Shown: in pieces, positions 9,499-18,226 of the stretch | Layout of the letters: each line of letters opens with the position of its first letter | Numbering within the stretch: position 1 is the stretch's first letter | DNA from: Lysinibacillus boronitolerans JCM 21713 = 10a = NBRC 103108 | GTDB taxonomy: Bacteria; Bacillota; Bacilli; Bacillales_A; Planococcaceae | Length of the DNA stretch: 64,000 nt | NCBI RefSeq assembly: GCF_000772935.1 | Contig: NZ_JPVR01000062.1 | Coordinates: 1-64,000, forward strand | Reading direction: 5' to 3' | The notes under the pieces: model-generated | The model's database searches: none | Seen by the model: the letters and a program-made list of their open reading frames with translations, nothing else | Told to the model about the DNA's origin: nothing | Made by a program: the position numbers and the translations under genes

Positions 9499-9960
9499 TT
9501 ATGGTCGCGGATTACCAAAAATACCCGGTAAAATATTCGGAAGTCCTGGTATTAATGGTGGTGGGAAACCAGGATATTGTCCCCCTGGACGTGGCGGATA
9601 AGGCTGCGGTGGATAAGGTTGAGGTGGATAAGGTCGTGGCGGATAAGGCTGCGGTGGATAGGGCTGTGGTGGATAAGGTTGAGGCGGATAGGGTGGCGGA
9701 TAAGGTGGCGGATAAGGTGGTGGGTATGGCGGCGGATAGGAACTACCAGGCGGTGTTCCTGTACCTGCAGCAGTGATTTGACTAACATCCACAGTTACTA
9801 TTTGACCGTTATCTAGCTGAATTTCTGCTGTTCTTCCTCCAGTTCCAAATGTTCGAATCAATGTACCTGAATAAGTACCAGTAGGGAGTGTTACCCATAT
9901 TTTCATACCTGGTCGAAATTGACTGTTAAAATCATCAGGGGCTAATCTAGGATAAACCAA
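9499..9960 (-). CDS. Hypothetical Pro/Tyr-repeat protein
   Basis: A 153-residue protein with two parts. Residues 1-70 form a compact region with alternating beta-type sequence (PGMKIWVTLPTGTYSG, AEIQLDNGQIVTVDV) that looks like a small SH3-like barrel. Residues about 70-130 are tandem PYPPQ, PYPPR and PPYP repeats, followed by a Gly/Pro-rich tail. No signal peptide or membrane segment. TTG start at 9960 preceded by AAAGGTGTG. Repeats of this kind occur in spore coat and exosporium proteins, but that role is only a guess. The repeat DNA keeps several other frames open; those were rejected because only this frame has a ribosome site, folded N-terminus and a matching terminator. Confidence 0.75.
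   Translation of the reverse strand: MVYPRLAPDDFNSQFRPGMKIWVTLPTGTYSGTLIRTFGTGGRTAEIQLDNGQIVTVDVSQITAAGTGTPPGSSYPPPYPPPYPPPYPPPYPPQPYPPQPYPPQPYPPRPYPPQPYPPQPYPPRPGGQYPGFPPPLIPGLPNILPGIFGNPRP
9588..9741 (-). repeat. Tandem repeat coding PYPPQ/PYPPR units
   Basis: About ten short GC-richer units of 12-15 bases (ggtggataaggctgc-like on the plus strand) encode the proline/tyrosine repeats. Near-identical adjacent units suggest slippage-prone length variation between strains. Confidence 0.8.
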
Positions 9961-9994
9961 TAAAACACACCTTTCTTCATTTTTTCTAACATAT

Positions 9995-10026
9995 GCCTAT
10001 TGCAATTTTTGTCATAGGCAATAGGC
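9995..10026. repeat. Inverted repeat in divergent promoter region
   Basis: Perfect 9-bp arms gcctattgc (9995-10003) and gcaataggc (10018-10026) flank a 14-base AT-rich spacer, between the divergent Pro/Tyr-rich gene and the ATPase gene. It could be an operator or a hairpin; no regulator is identified. Confidence 0.5.
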
Positions 10027-10109
10027 TATGGATACCTAAGTTTGAATTTGTTATAAAATATAACGAAATTCATTATAATAAGGGAAAAAGCTAAAAGGAT
10101 GTTTAGCAT

Positions 10110-11447
10110 ATGGCAATTATTAAGATAAAAAAAATAAACATACAGAATTTACGAAATGTACGACAGGGTGAAATTGTACTCGCAGTAAATTTTGAAACAT
10201 TTCTACAAGCGAATGTTGTTGGCCTATATGGACAAAATGGCTCTGGAAAGACAACCATTGTAGATGCATTCAGTTTATTGAAGACACTTATATCAGGATG
10301 GCTTACTGAAATGAAGCTACCCTCAAAAGAGAAGCGACTCATATTGGCAGGAGAGCAAACCGCTAGCATGAATGTGGAATTTTTAGTTGAGAATCAATTC
10401 GGTACATTTTTTGTGAATTACTATGTGGAGCTACAGGAGGATCAGCACCGACTATATACTACGCTAGAACGTCTTACCTATCGAGAAAATACGAAAGGGA
10501 AGCGATCAAAGATTTTAGTGGCAGTGACAGAGAAGGATGTACAAATCCGTCAATTAAAACTGGATGATTTGAGTGAACAAGCACGAATCCAATTACTTGT
10601 TATTCAACAGCTAGCAAGAAAACAAAATATGTCATTTCTATTCCATAAAGATATAAAGCCATTATTAAAGGAACGACTTTCTGAGTTAGAAATGCAGTTG
10701 CTACAAAATATTGCCGTCGATTTTAGTCGGGACTTACATGTTGTTAATAATCAAAATATTGCCCCACTATTTGAAGAACGAATGATGCCATTCAGTATTC
10801 ATTTAGAGAAAACAAGAGGCCTTATTCCCTATGATTTAAATGGACCAGCTTTATTACCAGAGGATGCATTCTATGCTCTATGTGAAGTTATTGAACAAAG
10901 TAATCAAGTGCTCTCAGCAATTATTCCTGGTTTGACGATTAAAATTAATATCATTACAAAGCAAATGATGGACAATGGTGAGCAGGGAATTCGTTTTGAA
11001 TTTTTGTCTCAGCGTGGGGAGCGGGAATTACCGCTACGAACAGAGTCAGAGGGAATTTTAAAGATCATTTCGATTCTTAGTGTATTAATTGCTGTATACA
11101 ATAATCCGAATGCATGTGTAGTGATTGATGAATTAGACTCAGGTGTATTTGAATATTTGTTGGGCGAGTTGTTAACAGTGATAGATGAGGATGGAAAAGG
11201 GCAACTTATTTTTACATCCCATAATCTACGTGTGTTAGAGGTGCTAGCTATTAAAAATTTATGGTTTACGACAACGAATGAACATCACCGTTATATGCAG
11301 CTAAAAGGTATTAAAGAAGTGAATAACGCTAGAGATGTCTATTTACGTGCTATCCAACTTGGTGGACAGGACGAAGAGATATATAAGGAAACCAAAACAT
11401 TTAAAATAAAGCGTGCTTTTCGTAAAGCGGGTGTTCAACATGACTAA
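10110..11447 (+). CDS. AAA/ABC-type ATPase, OLD/AriA-like, of a two-gene module
   Basis: A soluble ATPase of 445 residues in the SMC/OLD-like AAA class (AAA_15/AAA_21 type). Walker A GQNGSGKTT is at 41-49 after 'IKKINIQNLRNV', a typical start for this class. The signature region is degenerate (LRTESEGILK). Walker B CVVIDELD lies at 336-343 and the switch histidine at H371 (IFTSHN). ATG 10110 follows AAAAGGATG. The next gene overlaps by 8 bases and encodes a TOPRIM-like protein, an arrangement known from split anti-phage systems (RloA/RloB, PARIS AriA/AriB, OLD-related). No defence function is proven; a DNA-repair or toxin-like role is the alternative. Confidence 0.85.
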   Translation: MAIIKIKKINIQNLRNVRQGEIVLAVNFETFLQANVVGLYGQNGSGKTTIVDAFSLLKTLISGWLTEMKLPSKEKRLILAGEQTASMNVEFLVENQFGTFFVNYYVELQEDQHRLYTTLERLTYRENTKGKRSKILVAVTEKDVQIRQLKLDDLSEQARIQLLVIQQLARKQNMSFLFHKDIKPLLKERLSELEMQLLQNIAVDFSRDLHVVNNQNIAPLFEERMMPFSIHLEKTRGLIPYDLNGPALLPEDAFYALCEVIEQSNQVLSAIIPGLTIKINIITKQMMDNGEQGIRFEFLSQRGERELPLRTESEGILKIISILSVLIAVYNNPNACVVIDELDSGVFEYLLGELLTVIDEDGKGQLIFTSHNLRVLEVLAIKNLWFTTTNEHHRYMQLKGIKEVNNARDVYLRAIQLGGQDEEIYKETKTFKIKRAFRKAGVQHD

Positions 11448-12171
11448 AAAAGTACTTTTAATTATTGTGGAAGGGCAGACAGAGCAAATTATTTTAGAGG
11501 ATTATTTAGATGCTCATTTTGCGAATTCGACGATACGCTTTGATGTGCAACGTGAAGATATTTTAACAAAGTGGGATGCACACAAACGGATCCCCAATAT
11601 TAAAAACAGTGTTGTACGTGTGATTCAAAGCTATCTTCAAAAATATAAATTTTTAGCCAATGATTTAACTGCTGTTGTTCATATTACAGATGCAGATGGA
11701 TGCTTTATCGCACCAGAATGCGTCAAGGTAGATGAGACTATCGAGCAAAACTTATTTTATACAGAGGATGCTATTTTAGTGAAGTCTGATAAACGTAAAC
11801 AACAAATTGAACAACGCAATGATATGAAGGCGAAGAATGCCAGAATTCTGATCGCCAACGATCACTTTAGCATTAACCGTATGAAAGTACCTTATCAATT
11901 ATTTTATTTTTCTACGAATTTAGAGCATGTCTTATGGAATGAGCGCAATGAAATCCCTACAGAAAAAATGCAAAAAGCAGATGAATTTATGGACAATCTG
12001 TCAGGCACGATTGAGGAATACCTAAGCGCATACCTCCCGGTCAGTTCAGAGTTGCCTTATAGGGAAAAGATAAAGAAAAGTTGGTCATTTTTAATGGAGG
12101 ACTGCCATTCATTGCAACGAGGCACGAATGTACCACTATTATTTGAAATGATTAAAACAGATGTACAGTAA
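11440..12171 (+). CDS. TOPRIM-like effector partner of the upstream ATPase
   Basis: A 243-residue protein. Start ATG 11440 is inside the last codons of the ATPase gene; an earlier in-frame start at 11413 would overlap more. N-terminus VLLIIVEGQTE (E11-G12) and VVHITDADG (D84 and D86) reproduce the two TOPRIM metal motifs, hhhEG and DxD. A later FYFSTNLEHVLW segment resembles the conserved S-N-x-x-E region of RloB/AriB-like proteins. In those systems the protein is a nuclease or toxin released or activated by the ATPase. Here the catalytic role is inferred from motifs only. No membrane segment or signal peptide. Confidence 0.7.
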   Translation: MTKKVLLIIVEGQTEQIILEDYLDAHFANSTIRFDVQREDILTKWDAHKRIPNIKNSVVRVIQSYLQKYKFLANDLTAVVHITDADGCFIAPECVKVDETIEQNLFYTEDAILVKSDKRKQQIEQRNDMKAKNARILIANDHFSINRMKVPYQLFYFSTNLEHVLWNERNEIPTEKMQKADEFMDNLSGTIEEYLSAYLPVSSELPYREKIKKSWSFLMEDCHSLQRGTNVPLLFEMIKTDVQ

Positions 12172-12172
12172 A

Positions 12173-12205
12173 AAACAGGCGACGAAATACGTCACCTGTT
12201 TTTAT
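12173..12205. terminator. Terminator between convergent genes
   Basis: Stem aaacaggcgacg/cgtcacctgttt with one mismatch and a 5-base loop, followed by a T run. It closes the ATPase-TOPRIM operon 2 bases after its stop and faces the DUF4132 gene. Confidence 0.75.
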
Positions 12206-12216
12206 CTAGTGTGAAG

Positions 12217-15200
12217 TTAGCGCATTTGCTCATAGCTTCGAATATGAGTTAATATGGCAGGGTCTTTAATTTTTGTATCTTCACTTAATAATAAAAGCTT
12301 GGACATGATCTCAGCAGTACGCGGATCATCATCCACCATCGGCAAGAAAATTCGTCCCCGATGCTGAGAAGGTACAGCAATAATCGGGATCATGGAACCG
12401 CCTATTTGATGCACCACACCACTTCCTAAATGTAAGGAGTAACTTGCTAGCTTACCTTCTACGAGGGCATGTTGCTTTTTCACTTCCACATTGTTTAGCT
12501 TCAATAATTTCGCCAATTCTTCTACGATAATACTGCGCATTTCAACAGTAGAATGACTTGCCTCTGGGTCTACACCCCCAATATGAGCAACGCTGACAAC
12601 GAGATCAATATCTCGCATAACCTCAGAGAATATCGCAGCTGGAATATCATCTAAAACGATATGTTTGCCTGATAGTCGATCATAGAAGTAAACACCTTCG
12701 ATTGCAGGTGCTTCAATTTCTGCTGGCGTAAACCAATCTGCCTGTGCATACAAGGATGCCACAATATTTTCCTTATAATATACTTTACGTGGTCCTGTTT
12801 CATAGCTGATTTGCCAGCCACGTGTTTTCAACAAGGCTACTGTTTGTGAAGGATTTACTTGATGTCCTGCATAGCGCAATGATTGTTTCTGTGCTTTTTC
12901 ATCAGCATTGATGAGATATAACTCACGGAACACTTGCTTAAATGGCTGTTGTATTTTGTGCTCGAACATATAGGATTGCCACTGTCTCCATTGACCACTT
13001 TCTAGAAGATGGAAAGGATGAGCAATCTTTATAGAGGACGAAGGAGCAAGGTCCACAATGTCAGCCGATAGAAGCTGTAAGCCTTGTGGTGTAAGCATTC
13101 CAACGTAATCATCGCTGATAAATATTAGTTTTTGTAAAAGTGGAGCTAGGATCGGATGGGCCAATAAATGAATGAGCTCCTCGATCGGAAATACAGTTTC
13201 TAATTCCATTGCTTGCTCAAGAGCTGGGCGTGCTCGTTTGTATTGTTCTTGTAGGTCTTTTCTGGCTTCCTGCAAGGTTACAATATCAGCATGCTTTTTT
13301 AATGCAGCAGGAACGTTCTTTAGACGTTTACCATCCTTTTCAACAATAATAGCTACAGAGGCGTCATCTTCTATTTGTAGATGTGCTGTAATTTGCTCGA
13401 TCTGTTGTGCTTTAAACAAATGCTTCATATCGTTAAAGGCAGATAATTCCATACGCCATGTGAAGCGAGTGGCTTCTCCATCTCCTGCATTACGCGCTAA
13501 ATTTTCTAGTGCGATACTTGCTGCTCGAGCCTCACTTGCGCGGCGTTGGGCACCAAATTGCTTACTTTCCTTCAAAAACTGTTGAATAAATTGATAGCGT
13601 GTTAGGGCGTCTTTGTCATCCGATTTTATTAAAGGGATAAGACCAAGTGCGCGTAGTTTATCTTTATTGCGTTTATCTTGAATTTCTTGCATTAACGTTT
13701 TTGGACTGAGTTTACCGATGGCTGTATCGGCATAAAGCTGTGCCCGACGATGGTTGGCTCCTTCAGAGGCATATTTTGCAGCATCATAAACAAGTTTGAA
13801 TTTCTTAGCCCCAAGTGTTTGATAGGCGCTTTGGAACCAAGCTAAATCGAATGCACCATCACGGAAATCCTCAGCAGTTATGCTAGAGAAAAGGGCAATC
13901 TGATCTTTGGCAAAGTCGGATAAAGAATCTGTGGTGTGAGCGATAAAATACCAGGCTGATTCTTTTAGTCCATCCCAGCCAATCACTTCACTGACAAGGT
14001 CTATCCAATGTTGGTTATACATCATGGCTTCAATTAAACGTTCTTTAGAAATGTCTGTTTTCAGCCATGCTTCTTTTAATTGCTGGGCTGTTTCTTCTTT
14101 TTTAGGGTAACAGTTAGTTAGCAATCTGGAGAATACATCCTTTTTCGTTTCTGCCTGCCAAATATATCCTCGCGCAAGTTTTTCTCCGTCAAGTGCCTGT
14201 AGAATTTGTAAGAAATAATTAATACCCTCAAAATAAGAAATGCTACTAGCTAACTTTGTAACAGCAGTAGGCGTATCACCACGTTTTAGCTCTATGGCTA
14301 AAATTCGATCAATTGCTTGTTCACGAATAGTAAAGAAATCGGTTAAATCTTCAAATGACTGTTGATAGCGTTCTCGCAATTTAGTTGGCTCGATAAATAT
14401 TTCTGAAGCGAGCGTATTGGTAAAGATGGCCTCAAATAAGTGATCTTGCGTAAATAAACCAACCTTCATTGCATCTAAATATTGGAATAAAGATAAATTG
14501 TAGACGTTTGGCTTATAGCTTTCATTTTTCATACGCTTTGTTAGCTCTTCATTGATAGCTAGCATTTTGACATATTCACCATAGGTTGTGTAATCAGACC
14601 AGCATCGATCAACAAATGTCTCAATGACATCTAAATCGATAATGGTAGAAGTGGAACGATAGTAATAATAACCCTTCTCTCGAACATCAAGTTGCCACTG
14701 ATCAGCAGGGATTTGTTTGAATAGCTGTAACATTATGACTACTGCCTGTTCGAAGCGATTAAATTCGGGTGCATGCTTTTCGAGTAATGAAAGTGCTTCC
14801 TGATGTAGCACTGTATCACCTGAGATTTTGTCGATGTCTTGGGATAGCACTGAGAAAATCTGTTGAATTGTATCGTCATATTTCAAGGAATTAAATTGCG
14901 CAACACGTACTTTTAATTCTTTGTATTGGAAGAACGGTTTAATTAGTGTATGAGCTGCTTCGGAAAGATCATGAGCAGCAGGGTATTCTGATAGATTATG
15001 GTAAAAATTAAAATAGGCTAAGTCCTCATTACTAAATAATGCTGTCTTCATCCATTGAACAATTTCTTCGGGGATAGGATAAGCATCAAGACTAGCATGT
15101 CTTTGATTATCCGATTTAGTTGCCATTACACTATATCTTTGTCCTAATGTAGTGCTAATGGGTGTGTCATTCCATTGGTATGTTTCATATTCTAGTTCAG

Positions 15201-17307
15201 CATGTTTATCTAAAAGTTGAATAAGCTGCTCTAGCTTAGATAATAATTTATCAACATCATATTGAAAGAATTTTTCGAAGGGTGTAGGTGTCTGTGCATA
15301 AAGTGGAACAAGTTGTTGCCAAGGCTCTTCACCGTTCATTTGAATGGCTCCATCAGAAATACAGTCGTATTGAATAGGGGGATGTGGTGTATATAAGCCA
15401 AAGCCATTACGCTCGTTATACTCTGGGGCATCCCTTGTAATTAATTGCTCTAACAAAACTTGCTCGTTTTTAGTTACTTTTGGTAATAAGGAGCATAAAG
15501 CTGTAATTAGCTCGCTTGCTAAGCTGTATTCCTTAGAGGCTTCTAATAGTAACTCAAGCCCTCCAAGTCTCTTTAACTGCTTACTATCTTTTAATAGCCT
15601 TTCAGCACTTTGTAATAGATGGTTCTGTGGCTGAACTTTTAAGAGTGAAATAGCCTCTTTACGAAGTGCACCTGATTTATTAGCTAAAAGATCTTCAATT
15701 TTTGCTATTTCTTCTTCTGTTGGTGTTAGAGCATGTATTTTCTTTAACGCAAGAGAACGATTGATGGAACTGCGATCCCGTAAAGAATTAAATAAAAATT
15801 CACGTTGACCTTCTGTGACAGGGTCAAGACAATAAATATTCAGTAGGCCGATTCTACTTGATGGTGAGTAAGAATCTGCATGCTCAATAATTCGTTGGAA
15901 TAATGCCTCGTCTTGTATATGGTGGGCTAAAATAATTTGTGTTGAAATTAAATCTTCTAATGACAAATGGACATAGACAAAGGATAGTGGTTTGCCTGTA
16001 ATGATAAGTCCATCTTTCGTTATTTCATTCTTTGCCCACTCAAGCTGTTCAAATAAGAGGTATTCAATCCCTTGTAGCTGTGTGTTTTCTTGCATGAAGG
16101 TTTGAAGGATTTGCTCCCATTCATTGTCTCTTGCATACTCACTATTAATATGGTGATTAGTATAAAGAAAATTGCCCCATGCAAAGGCAAACAGCTCAAT
16201 ATCTTTTGTTGATAAGATTAAATCCTTCACAAATGGCGCTGTAAAGGAGATTTTCGATAAGTTTTTCAAAAAGGCAAGCGTTGTAAGTTGGATATGCTTG
16301 TCACGCTTTAAGAGTTTTGTTACAAGGTCATTTAACTTCGTATAGTCCTTTGTAGCAGTAGCCCATAATGCAACATAAACATCAATTGTACGTTCACTTT
16401 TTAACAATTGCTCAACAAAGCTGTCTTCTTCAATTGCTTGGATGGCTAATGTAAGAACTTCCTCTGTTATTTTTTGATTTTCGAAGCTATTATAGCCAAG
16501 TCCCATCCAAGTATCGACTGCTCGAATTACAGAGGAGAAGCGTGTCAGGCGATGCTCCTGAATAAGCTTCATCATGTTGAGCTGTGCATCTAGATTGCCA
16601 TGGTCAATATTTTCTACTATTGCCTGTCGTAAACCTTCTTGTCGTGCAGCTGCTATTAAGAGTTTACCTAGTGCATCATGCATACGACGATTACTTGACT
16701 TGAAAATACCTCGAATGAATGGATGACCGAAAAAGCTACTTTGATGCTCATCAAATAAAATACTCTCTACTGCTTCTTCGATGGAAGGGTTTTCTAATGA
16801 TAGTTCTTCAGCGAGCAACTGTTCAAAAACATTAAAACCCATGACTTTCACATTTTCATTCTTCAAGACATACGAGCTATAGTTTGGATAAGTCCCATGT
16901 TCATATTGGCGATGATTCGTTAATAACTCCTGCAAAGTAATTTCCTCAAATGTCAGCATCTCTTCTATTAACTGTAAACATTGAAAAAGATGGTCTTGCA
17001 CTGGTTGAGATGAACGAAAAGATCGACGTAAAGCATCTGTTTGAAACATTGTAGCATCAAAACGTAATGCTAGTTTTTTGATCTTGAGTGCACGTTCTTG
17101 TGAAGAAAACAAGGTAAGCACTTCAAATAATGGTCCACTAAATAGCTCTCCAAGTGATGAATATTGCTGAGCAGCTATAAGTGGTTCAATGTCATAATCT
17201 CTATTGTCCATGTATTTTAACAGTGCGGCTGCTAAAGGCTGTATTGCTATAGGTGCAGAATCAGCTATAGTTTGAAAATGTGTCTTTTGTTCAGGTGAAA
17301 GTGTCAT
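12217..17307 (-). CDS. DUF4132 domain protein, very large
   Basis: A soluble protein of about 1,696 residues. The C-terminal 450 residues match DUF4132 as I know it (in the MolR/YehI group): 'WQSYMFEHKIQQPFKQVFRE' leads into a Y-A-GH..NP segment and a beta-rich end with 'VEMRSIIVEELAKLLKL'. The N-terminal 1,100 residues are helical, HEAT-like repeats (leucine-rich helix pairs, e.g. LANKSGALRKEAISLLKV). No signal peptide, TM segment or nucleotide motif. ATG 17307 is preferred to TTG 17310 because GGAGGG at 17315-17320 gives better spacing. That ribosome site overlaps the end of the upstream gene, implying coupling. Molecular function is unknown. Confidence 0.85.
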   Translation of the reverse strand: MTLSPEQKTHFQTIADSAPIAIQPLAAALLKYMDNRDYDIEPLIAAQQYSSLGELFSGPLFEVLTLFSSQERALKIKKLALRFDATMFQTDALRRSFRSSQPVQDHLFQCLQLIEEMLTFEEITLQELLTNHRQYEHGTYPNYSSYVLKNENVKVMGFNVFEQLLAEELSLENPSIEEAVESILFDEHQSSFFGHPFIRGIFKSSNRRMHDALGKLLIAAARQEGLRQAIVENIDHGNLDAQLNMMKLIQEHRLTRFSSVIRAVDTWMGLGYNSFENQKITEEVLTLAIQAIEEDSFVEQLLKSERTIDVYVALWATATKDYTKLNDLVTKLLKRDKHIQLTTLAFLKNLSKISFTAPFVKDLILSTKDIELFAFAWGNFLYTNHHINSEYARDNEWEQILQTFMQENTQLQGIEYLLFEQLEWAKNEITKDGLIITGKPLSFVYVHLSLEDLISTQIILAHHIQDEALFQRIIEHADSYSPSSRIGLLNIYCLDPVTEGQREFLFNSLRDRSSINRSLALKKIHALTPTEEEIAKIEDLLANKSGALRKEAISLLKVQPQNHLLQSAERLLKDSKQLKRLGGLELLLEASKEYSLASELITALCSLLPKVTKNEQVLLEQLITRDAPEYNERNGFGLYTPHPPIQYDCISDGAIQMNGEEPWQQLVPLYAQTPTPFEKFFQYDVDKLLSKLEQLIQLLDKHAELEYETYQWNDTPISTTLGQRYSVMATKSDNQRHASLDAYPIPEEIVQWMKTALFSNEDLAYFNFYHNLSEYPAAHDLSEAAHTLIKPFFQYKELKVRVAQFNSLKYDDTIQQIFSVLSQDIDKISGDTVLHQEALSLLEKHAPEFNRFEQAVVIMLQLFKQIPADQWQLDVREKGYYYYRSTSTIIDLDVIETFVDRCWSDYTTYGEYVKMLAINEELTKRMKNESYKPNVYNLSLFQYLDAMKVGLFTQDHLFEAIFTNTLASEIFIEPTKLRERYQQSFEDLTDFFTIREQAIDRILAIELKRGDTPTAVTKLASSISYFEGINYFLQILQALDGEKLARGYIWQAETKKDVFSRLLTNCYPKKEETAQQLKEAWLKTDISKERLIEAMMYNQHWIDLVSEVIGWDGLKESAWYFIAHTTDSLSDFAKDQIALFSSITAEDFRDGAFDLAWFQSAYQTLGAKKFKLVYDAAKYASEGANHRRAQLYADTAIGKLSPKTLMQEIQDKRNKDKLRALGLIPLIKSDDKDALTRYQFIQQFLKESKQFGAQRRASEARAASIALENLARNAGDGEATRFTWRMELSAFNDMKHLFKAQQIEQITAHLQIEDDASVAIIVEKDGKRLKNVPAALKKHADIVTLQEARKDLQEQYKRARPALEQAMELETVFPIEELIHLLAHPILAPLLQKLIFISDDYVGMLTPQGLQLLSADIVDLAPSSSIKIAHPFHLLESGQWRQWQSYMFEHKIQQPFKQVFRELYLINADEKAQKQSLRYAGHQVNPSQTVALLKTRGWQISYETGPRKVYYKENIVASLYAQADWFTPAEIEAPAIEGVYFYDRLSGKHIVLDDIPAAIFSEVMRDIDLVVSVAHIGGVDPEASHSTVEMRSIIVEELAKLLKLNNVEVKKQHALVEGKLASYSLHLGSGVVHQIGGSMIPIIAVPSQHRGRIFLPMVDDDPRTAEIMSKLLLLSEDTKIKDPAILTHIRSYEQMR

Positions 17308-17319
17308 CAAAAATCCCTC

Positions 17320-17739
17320 CTACCAAATTCGTCCTGCAAGCATAGTAAGTTTAATAAATGTAAAAACATCATCTTCCTGTATGTTTAATGGTGTAGAAAG
17401 AGAATCTAAAGGCTCTTCATTATGAAGGACTAAGAACAGCTCGTCCTGAAAGGCTTGAAGCATTGTGGAAATAGCATGATCAACTGACTGTAAAGCATCC
17501 TTTTTCTTTTCTCCAAACTGTACTTTGCCATATTGGGCCGCGTCTACTAATTGCTGATCCGTTAAATATAGATGAAGTGGTGTATCTACCATTTTTTCAT
17601 TAAATTGTTGTACTTGCTGTGTAACAAGCTGAACAAGTAAATCTTGTAACGTTATGACAGGCTTTTCAATTGAAAATGGAATTTTTTCAAGCTTACGAGA
17701 TTTCTTACCGATTACTTTTTGCTGGTAAAATAAACGCAA
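17320..17739 (-). CDS. Hypothetical small partner of the DUF4132 protein
   Basis: A 139-residue soluble protein, not recognised. It begins basic (MRLFYQQKVIGKKSRK), is rich in Gln and Leu through the middle, and ends hydrophobic (FTFIKLTMLAGRIW). TTG start 17739 has a strong AAGGAGGTG site at 17746-17754. Its stop codon is embedded in the ribosome binding site of the DUF4132 gene, so the two should be made together, perhaps as a complex. A candidate -10 element TATAAT lies upstream at 17770-17765. Confidence 0.75.
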   Translation of the reverse strand: MRLFYQQKVIGKKSRKLEKIPFSIEKPVITLQDLLVQLVTQQVQQFNEKMVDTPLHLYLTDQQLVDAAQYGKVQFGEKKKDALQSVDHAISTMLQAFQDELFLVLHNEEPLDSLSTPLNIQEDDVFTFIKLTMLAGRIW

Positions 17740-18226
17740 TCTAACACCTCCTTACAATAATTTCATTATACAAGAGTGAGAACCGGGAAAAGAATAAGGC
17801 ATATGACGCTAGTTGCGTAAAATATTTTGGGAAAAGTGTAACAAAAAGTAGCCTGCTGCAACTGATTTGTAGGGTAAAAAGTGGGTGAAACTTTGCTGAA
17901 GAGTATGTAAAAAATAGAACATTTGTACGATTAATGCTATTTAGATAAGTATCATTTTGCGCTTCTCTATTACTGGTAACAGAGAAGGAGCCGAAAATAT
18001 TACTCAGTAAACTTAGTTGATATACATATTTAAAAGAAAATTCTTTCATGAAATCCAATGAACGAAGAATATTTTCTTTGTATTAAAGTAGGGACATAAT
18101 ATAGTCCAACATTCATTCACAATAAATAGTGTTGTATTTTTGCAGAGTTGTTGAGAGACATCTTTTCATCTCTGATTTCATAAGCTTTATAGGTATGATT
18201 TTATCAAGCTAGAAGGAGGCAAAATC
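17740..18226. other. 487-base divergent intergenic region
   Basis: Separates the minus-strand DUF4132 operon from the plus-strand SleL-type gene. Near the left end the minus strand carries TATAAT (17770-17765), a fair -10 box for the DUF4132 operon with no clear -35. The right end holds the AAGGAGG site (18213-18219) of the SleL-type gene. An open frame on the minus strand here (to 18058) was judged spurious. No structured RNA recognised. Confidence 0.5.

Noticed and set aside
9501-9816. Several open frames on both strands across the Pro/Tyr repeat
   Set aside because: They exist only because the 12-15-base repeat keeps all frames open; they lack ribosome sites and folded sequence, while the minus-strand frame 9499-9960 has both and a matching terminator.
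17741-18058. A 105-codon minus-strand open frame upstream of the DUF4132 operon
   Set aside because: Ser/Phe-rich and without recognisable protein character; it covers the likely promoter of the operon and its end coincides with that operon's ribosome site.
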